The notes under the pieces were generated by a model. The model was given only the letters and a program-made list of their open reading frames with translations. It did no database searches and was not told where the DNA came from. Shown piece by piece: positions 1 through 10,572 of a stretch of 64,000 nucleotides of DNA. Source of the DNA: Lojkania enalia (lineage: Eukaryota > Ascomycota > Dothideomycetes > Pleosporales); the NCBI GenBank assembly GCA_010094045.1, contig ML986585.1, forward strand, positions 281,196 to 345,195, read 5' to 3'. The first letter of the stretch is position 1; every line of letters begins with the position of its first letter. The translations under genes and the position numbers were made by a program.

Positions 1-2035
1 TTTTTAGGTATACTTACTCCTATTATCTTATAAGCTATAATATTAAGTCGTCTTCTAACGTCTCTTTATATCTCTCTTACCTTTAAAACTACTTTTCTTA
101 GCTCCTTAGCTTCTATAATAATTTTACTAAGCTGGTATAGATATTTAGTTCTAAGGTAAATTAGACTTTTATAAATCTAATAATACCTACTTTCTATATA
201 ATCTTCTATTTTATTTTAAGATAGTAAGATTCTTAGTAATAATTATATATCTATTCTTAGCTATACTTCTAACTTTATCTTAATACCCTTATATATCTAG
301 TAATTGTCCTAATAACAGCTAGCCTAATCTTTTTTGTAGTTATTCTTATAGGGTAGTATATATTTTCCTTTTTTACCCTTTACTAGTTCTATAGAATAGC
401 CTTAGTATATTTCTTATATATACTTAAATATTTCTTTATTTATAACTTTTCCTACTAATTTTACTATAGTTTCTAATACGCTCTAGCTATCTTAGAACGT
501 TACTTCTTTAAACGGTATATTCTAATATTTCTAGGGGTATAGTCTTATCTAATATATTTTATTATAAATCTAGCACTTCTTTTACTTTATTCTCTCTAGG
601 ATTATCGTGCTATCGAGTTTTAGTACGCCTAGTAGGTATTCTATATATCTAATAACTACTACTACCCTTTTTAGCTATAGCTAATAATTACTCCCTTCTT
701 TTACCGAGTAGTATATTCCGCATCTATTATTTGTATAATATATCTAGTACTATATTAGTTATTAGTATCTATTAGTAGGTTACGTAGTTATTATTCTAGC
801 TTCTTTCTTCTTATTTAGATATTCTTTTATATAGTACTCTTTTTATCTATATAGAAGATACGCTCCCTTTTTAAACCTTTCTTTCTTAAGATTACTTATC
901 CTTAATTATTAGTAGTTCTTTCCCTTATCCTTTTTAACTTTTCCTAGGACTATTAGATTACTATTTTATAGCGCCGTTTTACTTTCCTTTTTAGTTGGTA
1001 TAAATACTTGCGGCTGAGATCGTTTTTCTATCTTCTACTTATATTAATAGTTGTTAATCCTAACTGCTAATTCGATTATTTCTAATAGCTCTATTAGCCT
1101 TTTTTCTCTAACTAGATTATCCTTAACCTTATCTTTAAGCCCTTTATAAAAGATTCCTACTAATATACTATTATTCTATTCTAGTCTAGTATTAAGTCTC
1201 TAGAACTCTATAGTATAATCTATTACCCTTTTAGTCTAAATTAGCTTTAGTAGTTTCCTTTATATTTTCTATTCTACGTCTACTTTTCTAAAAACATTTC
1301 GGACCTTATTCTTAAATTCTTTCCAGCTCTTAAAGAGTTTATCTATAGATTCTCTAGTCTTCTTTATATTACCTCTATTCTCTAGCTAATTAGCTATAAA
1401 TAGTTTAACTTATACTAGTAGTATCTCTTTTATATTTATTATTATAGCTAAGATCTTATTTTTATTTAGGAAGAAGGTTATACTATTAAACCTAAAGTAC
1501 AGCTCTATTAATATAAGAAAAGGGTTAATATATTCTTTCTTACTATTAAACTTCTTTAGTAAAGCTATTTTAGCTTATATTTATTATTTAGCTTTAGCTA
1601 GGTTGGCTCTAGCTATAGCTAGCTTATATTATATCTATATAATACAGGTCTCCTATTCCTATACTTTTTATACTATAGCTTCTTTTAGGGCTTATAACCT
1701 TTAGGTTATTATAACTTAACTTTATAATATAGTAGACATCTTTAAATAGTTCCTATTCTCTTAACGTTGGGTAGTTATTATATTACTAACCTATATACTA
1801 CTAGTATATATAATAACTACCGTCGCAGTCATATATACGCCGGGGCCTTATTTATATTAGGTTAGTTAGAGGTAGTAGCTTTAGTAAAGAGAGAGTATTA
1901 GGTTCGCCGGTTCTTCAAATATAACAAGTATATTTAGAAGTCTAATAGAGTAACGAGATAAATCTATAAGAATAATTATACAGAACCTAATCTACTAAGG
2001 AGATTCTCTATCTTATATAGTTAGGTCTAAGACTG
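1..2035 (-). pseudogene. RIP-degraded Ty3/gypsy gag relic
   Basis: This AT-rich block is the remains of a gypsy-type retrotransposon gag gene on the minus strand. Around 1060-1240 the minus strand still reads as the typical gag segment, including IEF, a stop where Q or W is expected, then SILVGIFYKGLKDKVKDNLV. Many expected Gln or Trp codons are now TAG or TAA. At 819-860 the expected CCHC zinc knuckle (C-x2-C-x4-H-x4-C) is present with Tyr at all four metal positions, which is what C-to-T and G-to-A transitions produce. I could not follow protease or reverse transcriptase with confidence to the left of it. No intact frame remains, so the element is dead. The pattern fits repeat-induced point mutation, inferred from the type of change only. 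Confidence 0.8.
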
Positions 2036-2124
2036 CTAAGCCTTAGCTTGTCAGGTCTGTTAGGCCTGTCAGGTCCAACCTGCTATACCTGACACTCCTG
2101 CCATTATCATATATATAGGTTATG

Positions 2125-2316
2125 CTATGCTTCGTTGTCCAACCAATCATCTCCCCAGTTCCCGCAGTCCCACTGCTCGCTGTCCGATGACTGGTCCTTA
2201 ACATGCTTCTGCCTGTTATTACCTTGTTGGTCCTCGTCCGAGTCGACCTGCACAGTGGCTGACGTTGGATCAAGCCCTAGCCACAGAGGCGGTGCCTCTT
2301 GGCGTTCTGTGTTCAT
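2125..2316 (-). other. Non-degraded 63-codon frame beside the gag relic
   Basis: A short open frame with an acidic, Ser/Asp/Gln-rich product lies just upstream of the gag relic in the same orientation. Its base composition is far more GC-rich than the neighbouring relic. It could be the N-terminal part of the gag gene that escaped mutation, or unrelated DNA. No domain is recognisable, and direct coding function is doubtful. Confidence 0.25.
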
Positions 2317-2446
2317 AACACAGTGTTAGTGTACGAAGCTTTATATTAAGCTTTAAAAGTACCGCTTCTAGCGGGAATACGGAGTTTATTTATTATTTAG
2401 CTGTTCTCGCTAACTGCGATAGCCTAGTTTCTAGGTATATTATCGC

Positions 2447-2736
2447 TGTCACGGTAACACCGCGACACCTCTGCACCTATACTACCCCTACCATAATACC
2501 CGAACCAGCTGCCAGCTGCTAGCTGGAATATGACCGACTTGTTATGACCACGATGGAGGAAGGTTTCGCCGACCCGGCTAGCCCGTGCAGCAGCACAGAC
2601 CTAGCCCCTATAAAAACCTGCACAATGTAGATATCTCTGTTCTTCACGCAACGTCTTGATATTCACACGTAGTACGTAGCAATAGAGTTGACTGTCTGAA
2701 GTGCGATTGACCAGCTGCGCGTGAGCGTCCGTGACA
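2447..2736 (+). repeat. Solo LTR of a gypsy-type element
   Basis: A 290-bp long terminal repeat starts with TGTCACGG and ends with CCGTGACA, a perfect 8-bp terminal inverted repeat with canonical TG..CA ends. A TATA-like CCTATAAAAACC near 2608-2620 sets its transcription direction to plus. No second LTR, primer-binding site or coding region follows, and the flanking 5-bp sequences (ATCGC and CTGAG) do not match. It therefore looks like a solo LTR with lost or decayed target-site duplication. It points the opposite way to the gag relic and lacks its transition damage, so the two probably belong to different insertions. Confidence 0.65.
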
Positions 2737-2791
2737 CTGAGCTAATAGTAAGGTACTTAAGACTATAAGCCTATCATACGAAGACTCACAT

Positions 2792-2835
2792 TGTTACTGC
2801 TGTTGCTGCTACTGCTGCTGCTGCTACTGCTGCTA
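2792..2835 (+). repeat. CTG/CTA trinucleotide microsatellite
   Basis: About 14 units of imperfect CTG with interspersed CTA and TTG units. It is not inside any supported reading frame. Confidence 0.85.
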
Positions 2836-4082
2836 GAGGAGAGAGGGAGAAGGGCCGGCGGTATGGTTTACTATTATTATTATACAAACGGCAGTCGCGA
2901 ATAAATCACGTAATATATATATTTATACTTAAGGCTTCATACTTCATTGTTCGGAAGTATTATAGTTTGATTTAGCATGTAAAATTACATAATATTCATT
3001 ACTCTAATGCTCGGTAAAGGCCGGGGTTTAGTTTTGTCCCTCCATCGGCTAATCGTCCCCCGTAGGTGGACCGCTCGCTTGTATGGGCCGCTCGCTTGTA
3101 AGGTACGTTATAGTACACGACTTATACAACCTATTACAGGTACTGACGAATTTATAGAAATTGAGTAGCTTAGAGTTAAAGTACCTCTCATTTGCCTCGG
3201 CACGGAGCGCTTCTCGCTACACAAGAAGGGGCGTTATAATAAAAAGCAAAACAGCACCGAACACGAGTACGACTTCTAGGAATGTTTGAATATGAGTTAA
3301 GAGATACCGAACCAGCATAGGAGGTCCGTTGATTGCTTCTATATCGACGAATAATATCGATGAAGTGCTCGGTACGGTCGGCTTGTACCCATGAAAGGAA
3401 TTAACGTCACGCAAAATATAATCATGAATGTGTCTAAGCCGACTTTAAGATATTGTAATCGTTCTGATGTTCATTATCTCACCACCACCCAAGTTTTTAC
3501 GAGAACTACGCAGGCAGTGTTTGCACGCTCCTGAATACTATAATGCATCCTCGGCATTGTCGGCAATTTCCTCTTTTTTTTGTCGCTTCATGTCTTTTAA
3601 TTACATTCTAAATACCAAGCAAGGCACAGCATGCGTCGTCTCCAGGGCTTACGAGATTACTTAAGAAATATTCCTATAAACAGTGGCACATAAATGCGAA
3701 CTTCAAGAATATCGGGAGCAACAGCAAAGGTCCCGGCAGGGGGCCCCCACAAACGACGAGCAAGGAAAGTGTATTCGCATGTCTGGGCTCCATGAATGAC
3801 GATGATTTGTTGGCCTTGTGATAGTGAACGAACAACACAGATCTTATAGCGTAATTATGGTGAATATTGATTGCCGGTGCCTGGCTGTGTAGCCCCATTT
3901 AAGTTAACGATGCTATTATCTATGCAATCAATTCTCATTAGCGTATCTTCACGAGAAGTCAATGATCCCGATCAGAACATACGATCAAAGCGCTTATTCT
4001 CTGTTAGCCTGTCGCTCCTATATTTTAAAGCCTGTTTGGTTGTCCTACTCGTAACCTTGTCCATTTCTAGAAAATATTTTTG
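2836..4082. other. Intergenic, no gene seen
   Basis: Short open frames on both strands have no recognisable product. A 13-bp direct repeat, CCGCTCGCTTGTA, occurs at 3071-3083 and 3088-3100. The last part should contain the promoter of the gene at 4083. Confidence 0.5.
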
Positions 4083-5954
4083 ATGAAGGACCAGCCGCCG
4101 TTATTGCGGAAACTGCCGTTATGCCTACGTGAAGGCGGCGATGCTAAAATCGATGCAAATCAGGGTGTTGGGAGAAGCGGTGTAGACGAACACCACGAAC
4201 ACACATACTTTGATGATACACTTCCGCCGCCAAACGAATTAGAACCGCGCGATGAGATCTTCGGTCATGATAGCAATGCGTCCATAGCCCAAACAAACGT
4301 TTGTTCTGCCATATCCAAGGCGGTAAGCATACCGAATGCTAGAATCGACATCACGGGAGCATTCCCGCGTGACCCACGTTCCTCTCCCCTGACACCTCCT
4401 AATCGAAGAGACGCCCAACGTGGCTCCGAGAATTCCGCTGAAATGCCTGGCGTGGCCGCGACCGCTCATAGTTTTAGCGCGAAACCACCGGCAACAAGCG
4501 TACTCTATAAAAAGCATCCACTGATGAACGGCTTGCAGTCTGGAATGGCTGCGCAGATGCAGACCGCAAATCGCTTTACTATTTCGCCAAACCCACTCTT
4601 TCGGGCCGTTGAGAGCAAATATACGGCCTTCCAGGGCGCCTTTCATAACTCCGAGAGCGCACGACAGTATCGTAAAATCGAAACACGATTCAACAGAAAG
4701 CCGTATCGGCCCCCGAACGCAGATGACAGCATAGATCATATTCGCAATGATAGGCAGAGGCATGCGGAGCGAATATATAACGCTATGATCCACCCCGACG
4801 CCGCTAAAGATAATGCAAACTCTATTGCAATGCGGAGATGGGTTCATAGCGCTTATTACCCTTCTCAGTTGGTAGAAGCCTATGCCCATAAAATCCTAGA
4901 TTGTCTCATCGAACTCGCAGAAAAAGGATTTCGGGGCTGGAACCACAATGATTATGCCTTGGATGAACGCAAGGGTGAAGATGAGGACAAGGACGCAACT
5001 TGCGCGGAGAGATTAGCGAACATTATACGGGGACTCGAGGAGGAGAAGACCATCTGTGAAGACGTTATGAACTCCGCATGTCAAATACGAATGTTTGTTA
5101 ATGCGCCGCGTGCTTACGCTCAGCGGAAGTTGAATAACCGCGTAGGCAATAGTAAGAGAGGGAGAGGAAAGAAGGATACTGATGAACCAGTTAGCGTAAG
5201 AGGTGCCAAAAGGCCGCTCACCACTGAGTACTACGCAGAGAGTAGCATCGCAAAACGAGCTACGAATCATCGCAACGAAAGGCCAGCCCTCAAGAACCTC
5301 GCTCCGAACGTCCAGGAACAGCGCACACAACGCTCAGTCTACCCCACTCCTCCACCGCCGCTTGCTCCCACCTCCGCTTTACCATATTTCAGATCAAATG
5401 CCTTCCCACCCGCTGAAAGTAATTTGTATACTGGAAATACTTCATTAGAACATCACTTAGTGATGCCGATGTCACCGCCACAACGCTCAGTGCTGGCCCC
5501 GCGCTTCACTTCCACGCCTCATCAGAATACTCCACTTATGTCGCCTCCATTGTATTCACGTATTCCTATGCTCATAGAGGTGGAGAACCACAAGCATTTG
5601 AGGGATGATAGAGCTTCCGGGCCACAAATCTCGCAGTGGCCATCTAATGAGGTACCTTCGGAGCCGAAGTTGTCGACGGTTCCTTATCCGCCATTCCCAC
5701 AGGATGAGGGATTTCATGATATATTTGCGGATCACTGGATAGACCCACAGACAAATCAAGACGCATCCATATCTACAAATGCCACGAGAAATCTGGAACA
5801 GGAAGTTATCGATCCTGTGTTCCTGGATGCTAGGCAGGCTACCGAAACGAACTCCCCAGACCTCAGTAGCGAATTTAGGAACCTTTGGGAAAGTCTAGAT
5901 GGCGTTCATTCATTTTCATTTTCTCCTCTCTCTGAGTACAAACACGAGAACTAA
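4083..5954 (+). CDS. GFRG-family protein, paralogue 1 (623 aa)
   Basis: Function unknown. The single-exon frame starts at the ATG at 4083; an upstream in-frame TTG is ignored. Residues about 194-355 form the domain shared with four other loci in this window: a QYR start, a middle helix-rich part, the motif EKGFRGWNHND near 280-290, then a Cys-containing CAERLANIIRG stretch and a MFVNAP stretch. It is the most divergent member: the ILYED and LLVNHP signatures of the others are only partly kept. The first 190 residues are low-complexity and Pro/Ser-rich. A basic run (SKRGRGKK, near 358-364) follows the domain and could be a nuclear localisation signal. The tail is proline-rich. No signal peptide or membrane segment is visible. 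A nuclear role is inference only. Confidence 0.75.
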   Translation: MKDQPPLLRKLPLCLREGGDAKIDANQGVGRSGVDEHHEHTYFDDTLPPPNELEPRDEIFGHDSNASIAQTNVCSAISKAVSIPNARIDITGAFPRDPRSSPLTPPNRRDAQRGSENSAEMPGVAATAHSFSAKPPATSVLYKKHPLMNGLQSGMAAQMQTANRFTISPNPLFRAVESKYTAFQGAFHNSESARQYRKIETRFNRKPYRPPNADDSIDHIRNDRQRHAERIYNAMIHPDAAKDNANSIAMRRWVHSAYYPSQLVEAYAHKILDCLIELAEKGFRGWNHNDYALDERKGEDEDKDATCAERLANIIRGLEEEKTICEDVMNSACQIRMFVNAPRAYAQRKLNNRVGNSKRGRGKKDTDEPVSVRGAKRPLTTEYYAESSIAKRATNHRNERPALKNLAPNVQEQRTQRSVYPTPPPPLAPTSALPYFRSNAFPPAESNLYTGNTSLEHHLVMPMSPPQRSVLAPRFTSTPHQNTPLMSPPLYSRIPMLIEVENHKHLRDDRASGPQISQWPSNEVPSEPKLSTVPYPPFPQDEGFHDIFADHWIDPQTNQDASISTNATRNLEQEVIDPVFLDARQATETNSPDLSSEFRNLWESLDGVHSFSFSPLSEYKHEN

Positions 5955-7566
5955 TCGATATTCCGTTTCCCTTCCGTTCAGTTCTATTTTTATAAATCTA
6001 GTACCTTGTATACCGATATCATTTTAGCGCAAGGCGCCTATCCGTGGAACGGAATGATGCCTATTTGTATTCTTAACATCTTCTCCTAGGAATGGTAAGG
6101 TATCGATGGGACTGCTATTACCGGACGGAAAGGATACTACGTATTTAGATGGAATCGACCTGTGCAGGGCTCTATGGGAAATTGGACCGTACTTTTCTGT
6201 TTAGTAACTGGTTGTATTATTAATATCATCATAGAATCCTGAAAATTTACATTGTCAGATGTTAAAATAGACGAGTCCTTCGGCTGTTTCCAACGTTGCC
6301 ATCGATGCTAATGGGCTAGCGGTGGCGGCGTTATATCGAGCTTCGGCCTTTGCGAGATCGTTGAAATCAGACTTCACGTACGATGTCAGATTAGATGAAA
6401 ATAGTTGAATCTGAGACGTTCGGCATAGTATCCACCGGGCGGGGCCGTGCCTCACCTGAGCTATTGTACAGTGGGCAGATGCCCTACGCTGTTTGGGGCT
6501 AGCGCATCGGGTTCTATTCAACATATTTACTTTCATCGAGCATACTATACAAGTTCCGTATGATGATCTTAAATGGAATTGTAGTATTATTGTTTCATCA
6601 TTGGTTCGGGGGCCTGCAATACGACTCAATGTCTCCGTCTTAATTTATTCTAACCCATGTTTGTCAATTGAGGGCGCGAACGCGAACTGCTTTGGTGCAA
6701 CTGCACTGTTTTTCCAATTCGGAACACAAATCAAGGCCCAAAGTCGCGATGATTGAAAACTGCGAAAAGTATGGAATCGGAATCATTGGCACAACTTCTT
6801 CTAGAACGTAATTCTTAACCACCATAGTGTTTGAAGAGGCTATGAGATGGTAGATGAAGTCATGAAATTGGCGGGATTGGCACCAAGAGCCTCAAATCGC
6901 TGACGTACGGCGTTTCCCTTGCCAATAGGTTATTGAAATTCCATGAAGAAGTAGCTACGGTTGTTCAGTACGAAAAGCTTGGACGCCGCTCACGGTCTTC
7001 AAAGTCCCCCTGAGCCACGTAAAGCTTCTGTCCGACTCCACTCTAGAGGTTTTGCACACCGACTTCGCCCTCTACACCCCGATTTCCCGTCGACACCTGT
7101 ACAGTATCGCACTACGGACTCCATCATAGCACACCGTCGCGACAATAATGGATCCCCGTGGCTAATCCGTGACACGGGGAAGATTTACTTTCATTAAGCT
7201 CTCTTCCTGCACCGAATCGCTTGTTCCTGAGTAAAATAGCCTCATTATTAGGGAAGGCACCTTTCGATTAAGGAAAGGCTAGTTTAGGTATGACATCTTA
7301 GACAAATTAGATGTCACTGATAAACAACTAGCGAATAGTGGAAATACGCACTATTATTCTGGCATGCGGTCCGCATCCTATGCCCAACACGATGGGTTCA
7401 GGACCTCATCTAACGACTAGTGAGGCAATCCCAGATAATACTCCGTCAATTGCAGATCTATATAGACTAATTTTAGCCGACCTCGACGACGCTTTCGTGA
7501 GATTCCTTAGGACCCTTTATAAAGTCTAGGGACTAGACGTGGCCAACGGATTCAAATCAACTACCG
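5955..7566. other. Intergenic, no gene seen
   Basis: About 1.6 kb separating paralogues 1 and 2. Short frames at 6255-6629 (minus) and 7338-7529 (plus) have no recognisable features. The latter could be a remnant of the N-terminal region of the decayed copy that follows. Confidence 0.45.
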
Positions 7567-8330
7567 TTGCACAAGTATCATAGTGTAACAAGCCCTAAAT
7601 GCAACAGGTTCGCAAATATCACTTCTTACCTTTCGAGCGATGCTCATACGTTCATGTTCGGCGACGACTGGAAGCGTGCGATATCGTATCGCTTTCGTAT
7701 GATGGAGTCGTTGGCCTTCGATCCCGAGGACGATCCGTCAATTTTAAGAGTTCTAGAGAACGCTAACAACTATCTAAGACTGCTCATAAAGGCGATGCTA
7801 AACATCGACAATACAGACGACAAGGGGGTTCGAGGGACGTAGCGTACTTTGTAGCGGTGGACGTGGATAAAACGCTTTATAGAGTCATCATGCCGATTAG
7901 TACTTGTAAGTCTTTGGACTCAAAAGTGTTGCTCCCTAATTAATATCTGTGTGTAAATGAGCCTAATCTATCGATTAATTGTGGATTTACGGGTCCAGCA
8001 ATGAAGGAGAGGAGTTTAAAGGTAGATCAAGCACTGGATTGTGAGACTAGGATTTCGAAGTAATAATCGCGCTATTAGTAAGACCCATTCCATCCCCGAC
8101 TATAATTCCTCACTAACAACGTGAAGGAGAACAAATGTGTCTTCCTGGACATGATCTTAGAGGACACCAAAATTTTACAGTTTGTCCATAGGCTAACAGC
8201 TACAAGAACTATATGGCATTTACGCAATTTCCGATATTATGCAGTTACTGACAAGTTTATAGCAAAAGAAAAACCAGACATCCACGAATAACAATCGAGC
8301 AAAAGAGTTGATAAGGCTGCACGGTGAAGC
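7567..8330 (+). pseudogene. GFRG-family paralogue 2, decayed
   Basis: The frame at 7567-7842 matches the family domain without gaps over about 50 codons: WKRAISYRF, then DPEDDPSI and LLIKAMLNIDNTDDKG, against YRLKIHRLPDLDPRSDESI and LIQAMLNTQNVKDRD in the copy at 23435. After a GGGGG run near 7826 the expected continuation is in another frame, indicating a 1-base shift. Around 8049 GFRSNNRAIS corresponds to the GFRG...NKAL segment, just after an AG that could be an intron end. Around 8118-8185 KENKCV..DM.LEDTK matches NKRVCKDILYEDWK. The copy lacks a continuous frame and the region after the domain, so I call it a pseudogene. Splice sites are too uncertain to place. Confidence 0.6.
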
Positions 8331-10572
8331 TATGCTTGACTCCTATTCATGTCAAGATGAGACTCATGAGACTGAACAGTAAGATTCAACGGCATGTAGC
8401 CTTGCAAATCTCGTTGTTCCTAAAGATATTAGATGCAAGCGGCCGCTCTATTCCAATGAAGGGTTATCTCGCTGTCAAGAAATTTCCCCATTTATGGCTA
8501 GACGCCCACAGAATTCTGGCACGCTACTATATGCAATTGGACCTAATATAAGAAAGTTTCTCAGAAGCAGGATATTCTTCTCGTGAAGTCTAATCAAGTT
8601 CAATCGCCACAAGAAATGAGCATTGTTTAGCCGAGCGATGGTGGCGGCCGAAGAAACACTGCGTCTAGAGCTTCCTCTCTAATTTCTAACTCTCTTGTTC
8701 GACTACCGCTAAGGCAGGAAAGTCCTAATAGCCTTTACTCGCTTTGCTTCCTCGGAGTTCTACTCAACATACCTCGGCAACCAAGCCGCTCTGAGACTTG
8801 CATCTCGGTAACGACTGCCACTATGAATGGTATGGCCTCGCTGCTAATCCCGTCCTCTCCAGGTACTACCAAGTTCCTGAGGACGTCGGAGGAACAGCCC
8901 CTGGTTTCAACCTGTTTGAATCAATACTCGCTAGCAATAGTTTTTTTTTTTTTTTTTTTTTTTGGACATCAGCCATCGTTGATTGATTTTGGGCATGCAA
9001 GTGGCAGAAATCCAATTGGAACAAATATCGCTAACGATCCGGTTAGCTTATATGGACATTTTTCAGGGAAAGACTTTGGAGTCTCGGGAAATTTCTTCCT
9101 ATTGGGTAGCGGATAGGCGGAAGGTGCTGGATCCTATCCATATGGATAAGTAGAGGAGGGTCAGGACTACCACGAGACATATTTGCATTAGGGAGGTAAA
9201 GTTAGGGATTAGCCTTTGGATTACTCTTGAAAGAGTAGTTTTGCGTCTGTAGAAGAACTTAAATTTTTTTATAAGTATATAGGACAATTTGCTAGGATTT
9301 TTCTTAGCGTTGTCAAGTGCTGCTCCGTTTACACCGCCTTTGGTTTAACGATGGTTTGAAAATGCGAGGGATCAACTAGGGTTATACATACTAGAACATA
9401 ATTACAAGCAAAATAAATTCTGAATCTTGAATTAAAATCAAGTTTCTGCTAAATTATGACGCTGTTTTCCAATATATTGGCAGTGGGAAGCTAGAGGGCT
9501 CTACCGAATCGTTCTGGATTGATAGCGTGGCAAGTGAGCGGAAGGGGAAAAATAAGAGTAGTTTATAATAACCTGATATTAGAGCATATAATTCAATATG
9601 CAAAATAAGCTTACTATATCGATTAGCTTCTTTCCGTATTCGCATTCTTCATTAGATTATTTCGTTCACCTAAAATATGCACCCAAGCTTTGAACAACCT
9701 TTTTGACATATTGCGAGCAATTACATTGGCAGGTTGCCGTCTCCCATAGTATAGTTCCGGAATGAGGGGCATGATACGTTGTGCGTGATGGATATGCATG
9801 GTTTTCTCCTGAAGTTGTAGTTGCCATTCTCAAAATCCTGTAGTAGCGACGTAAGACTAACTCAACACTGAGTCATCAAATTCTATACGTTAATCCGCGT
9901 CGTTACGAAAACAGGAAATTGGGCTTGGCGCCGGTCTCCGAATGGATGTGAGACTTTCCGTTACCGCACATGAGTAATCTTGGGTTCCTCCACTGTTTGT
10001 TTTCACCCGGCTGCATTGAGCCAAGGCCATCACCACGTTAAGCGAGCTTTATACCAGGCCCTCCGATCCCGTTCTCTTTCAAAATTTCGTAGTATCCCCG
10101 AAAGATAACACGACAAGAATTATCAATCCATGGCCGACGCCGCAGGATCCGGTTTTCAGGGCCAATGGGGCCGCGGCTTCACCCACAAGGGCCAGATACA
10201 AGATTTCTACAGGGAAGTGGAGCCTAGCAAGGCGGGAATGCTCGAGGGTGGCCGTGTGGTGGGTTACAAGCCGCCGCACTATCATTGACGAGCGGTACTA
10301 ATATTCCGTAGGAGCCCGCTGCCTCCGGCCCTATTCAACCACAAGAACTAATTCATATGCCCATCACGAATATGCAGTCTATGCTTTCTCGGGCCCCGGC
10401 GGTAAAGTACCCTCCAAATATGCACTTCAATTTGCTTCGGTCCCATGCCAGCTAGTTTTTCACCTCGTATGATAATGAGCATGACACCTAGAACCTCCGA
10501 GCCAGCACTAACCTTAGAGTTTATCGAATTTAAAATACTCCCATCTACAGAATCGTCCGTGAAACGAATGTC
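8331..10572. other. Intergenic with long T tract
   Basis: No gene recognised. A pure run of 23 T lies at 8941-8963. Short frames at 8324-8551 and 8798-9116 are not convincing. The last few hundred bases should hold the promoter, and possibly an unseen first exon, of the gene at 10573. Confidence 0.45.

Noticed and set aside
2447..2736. LTR as the 5' LTR of the neighbouring gag relic
   Set aside because: The TATA box orientation is plus while the relic is on the minus strand, and mutation levels differ sharply.
4239..4889. 216-codon open frame on the minus strand
   Set aside because: It lies wholly within the family gene at 4083 on the opposite strand and has no protein features of its own.
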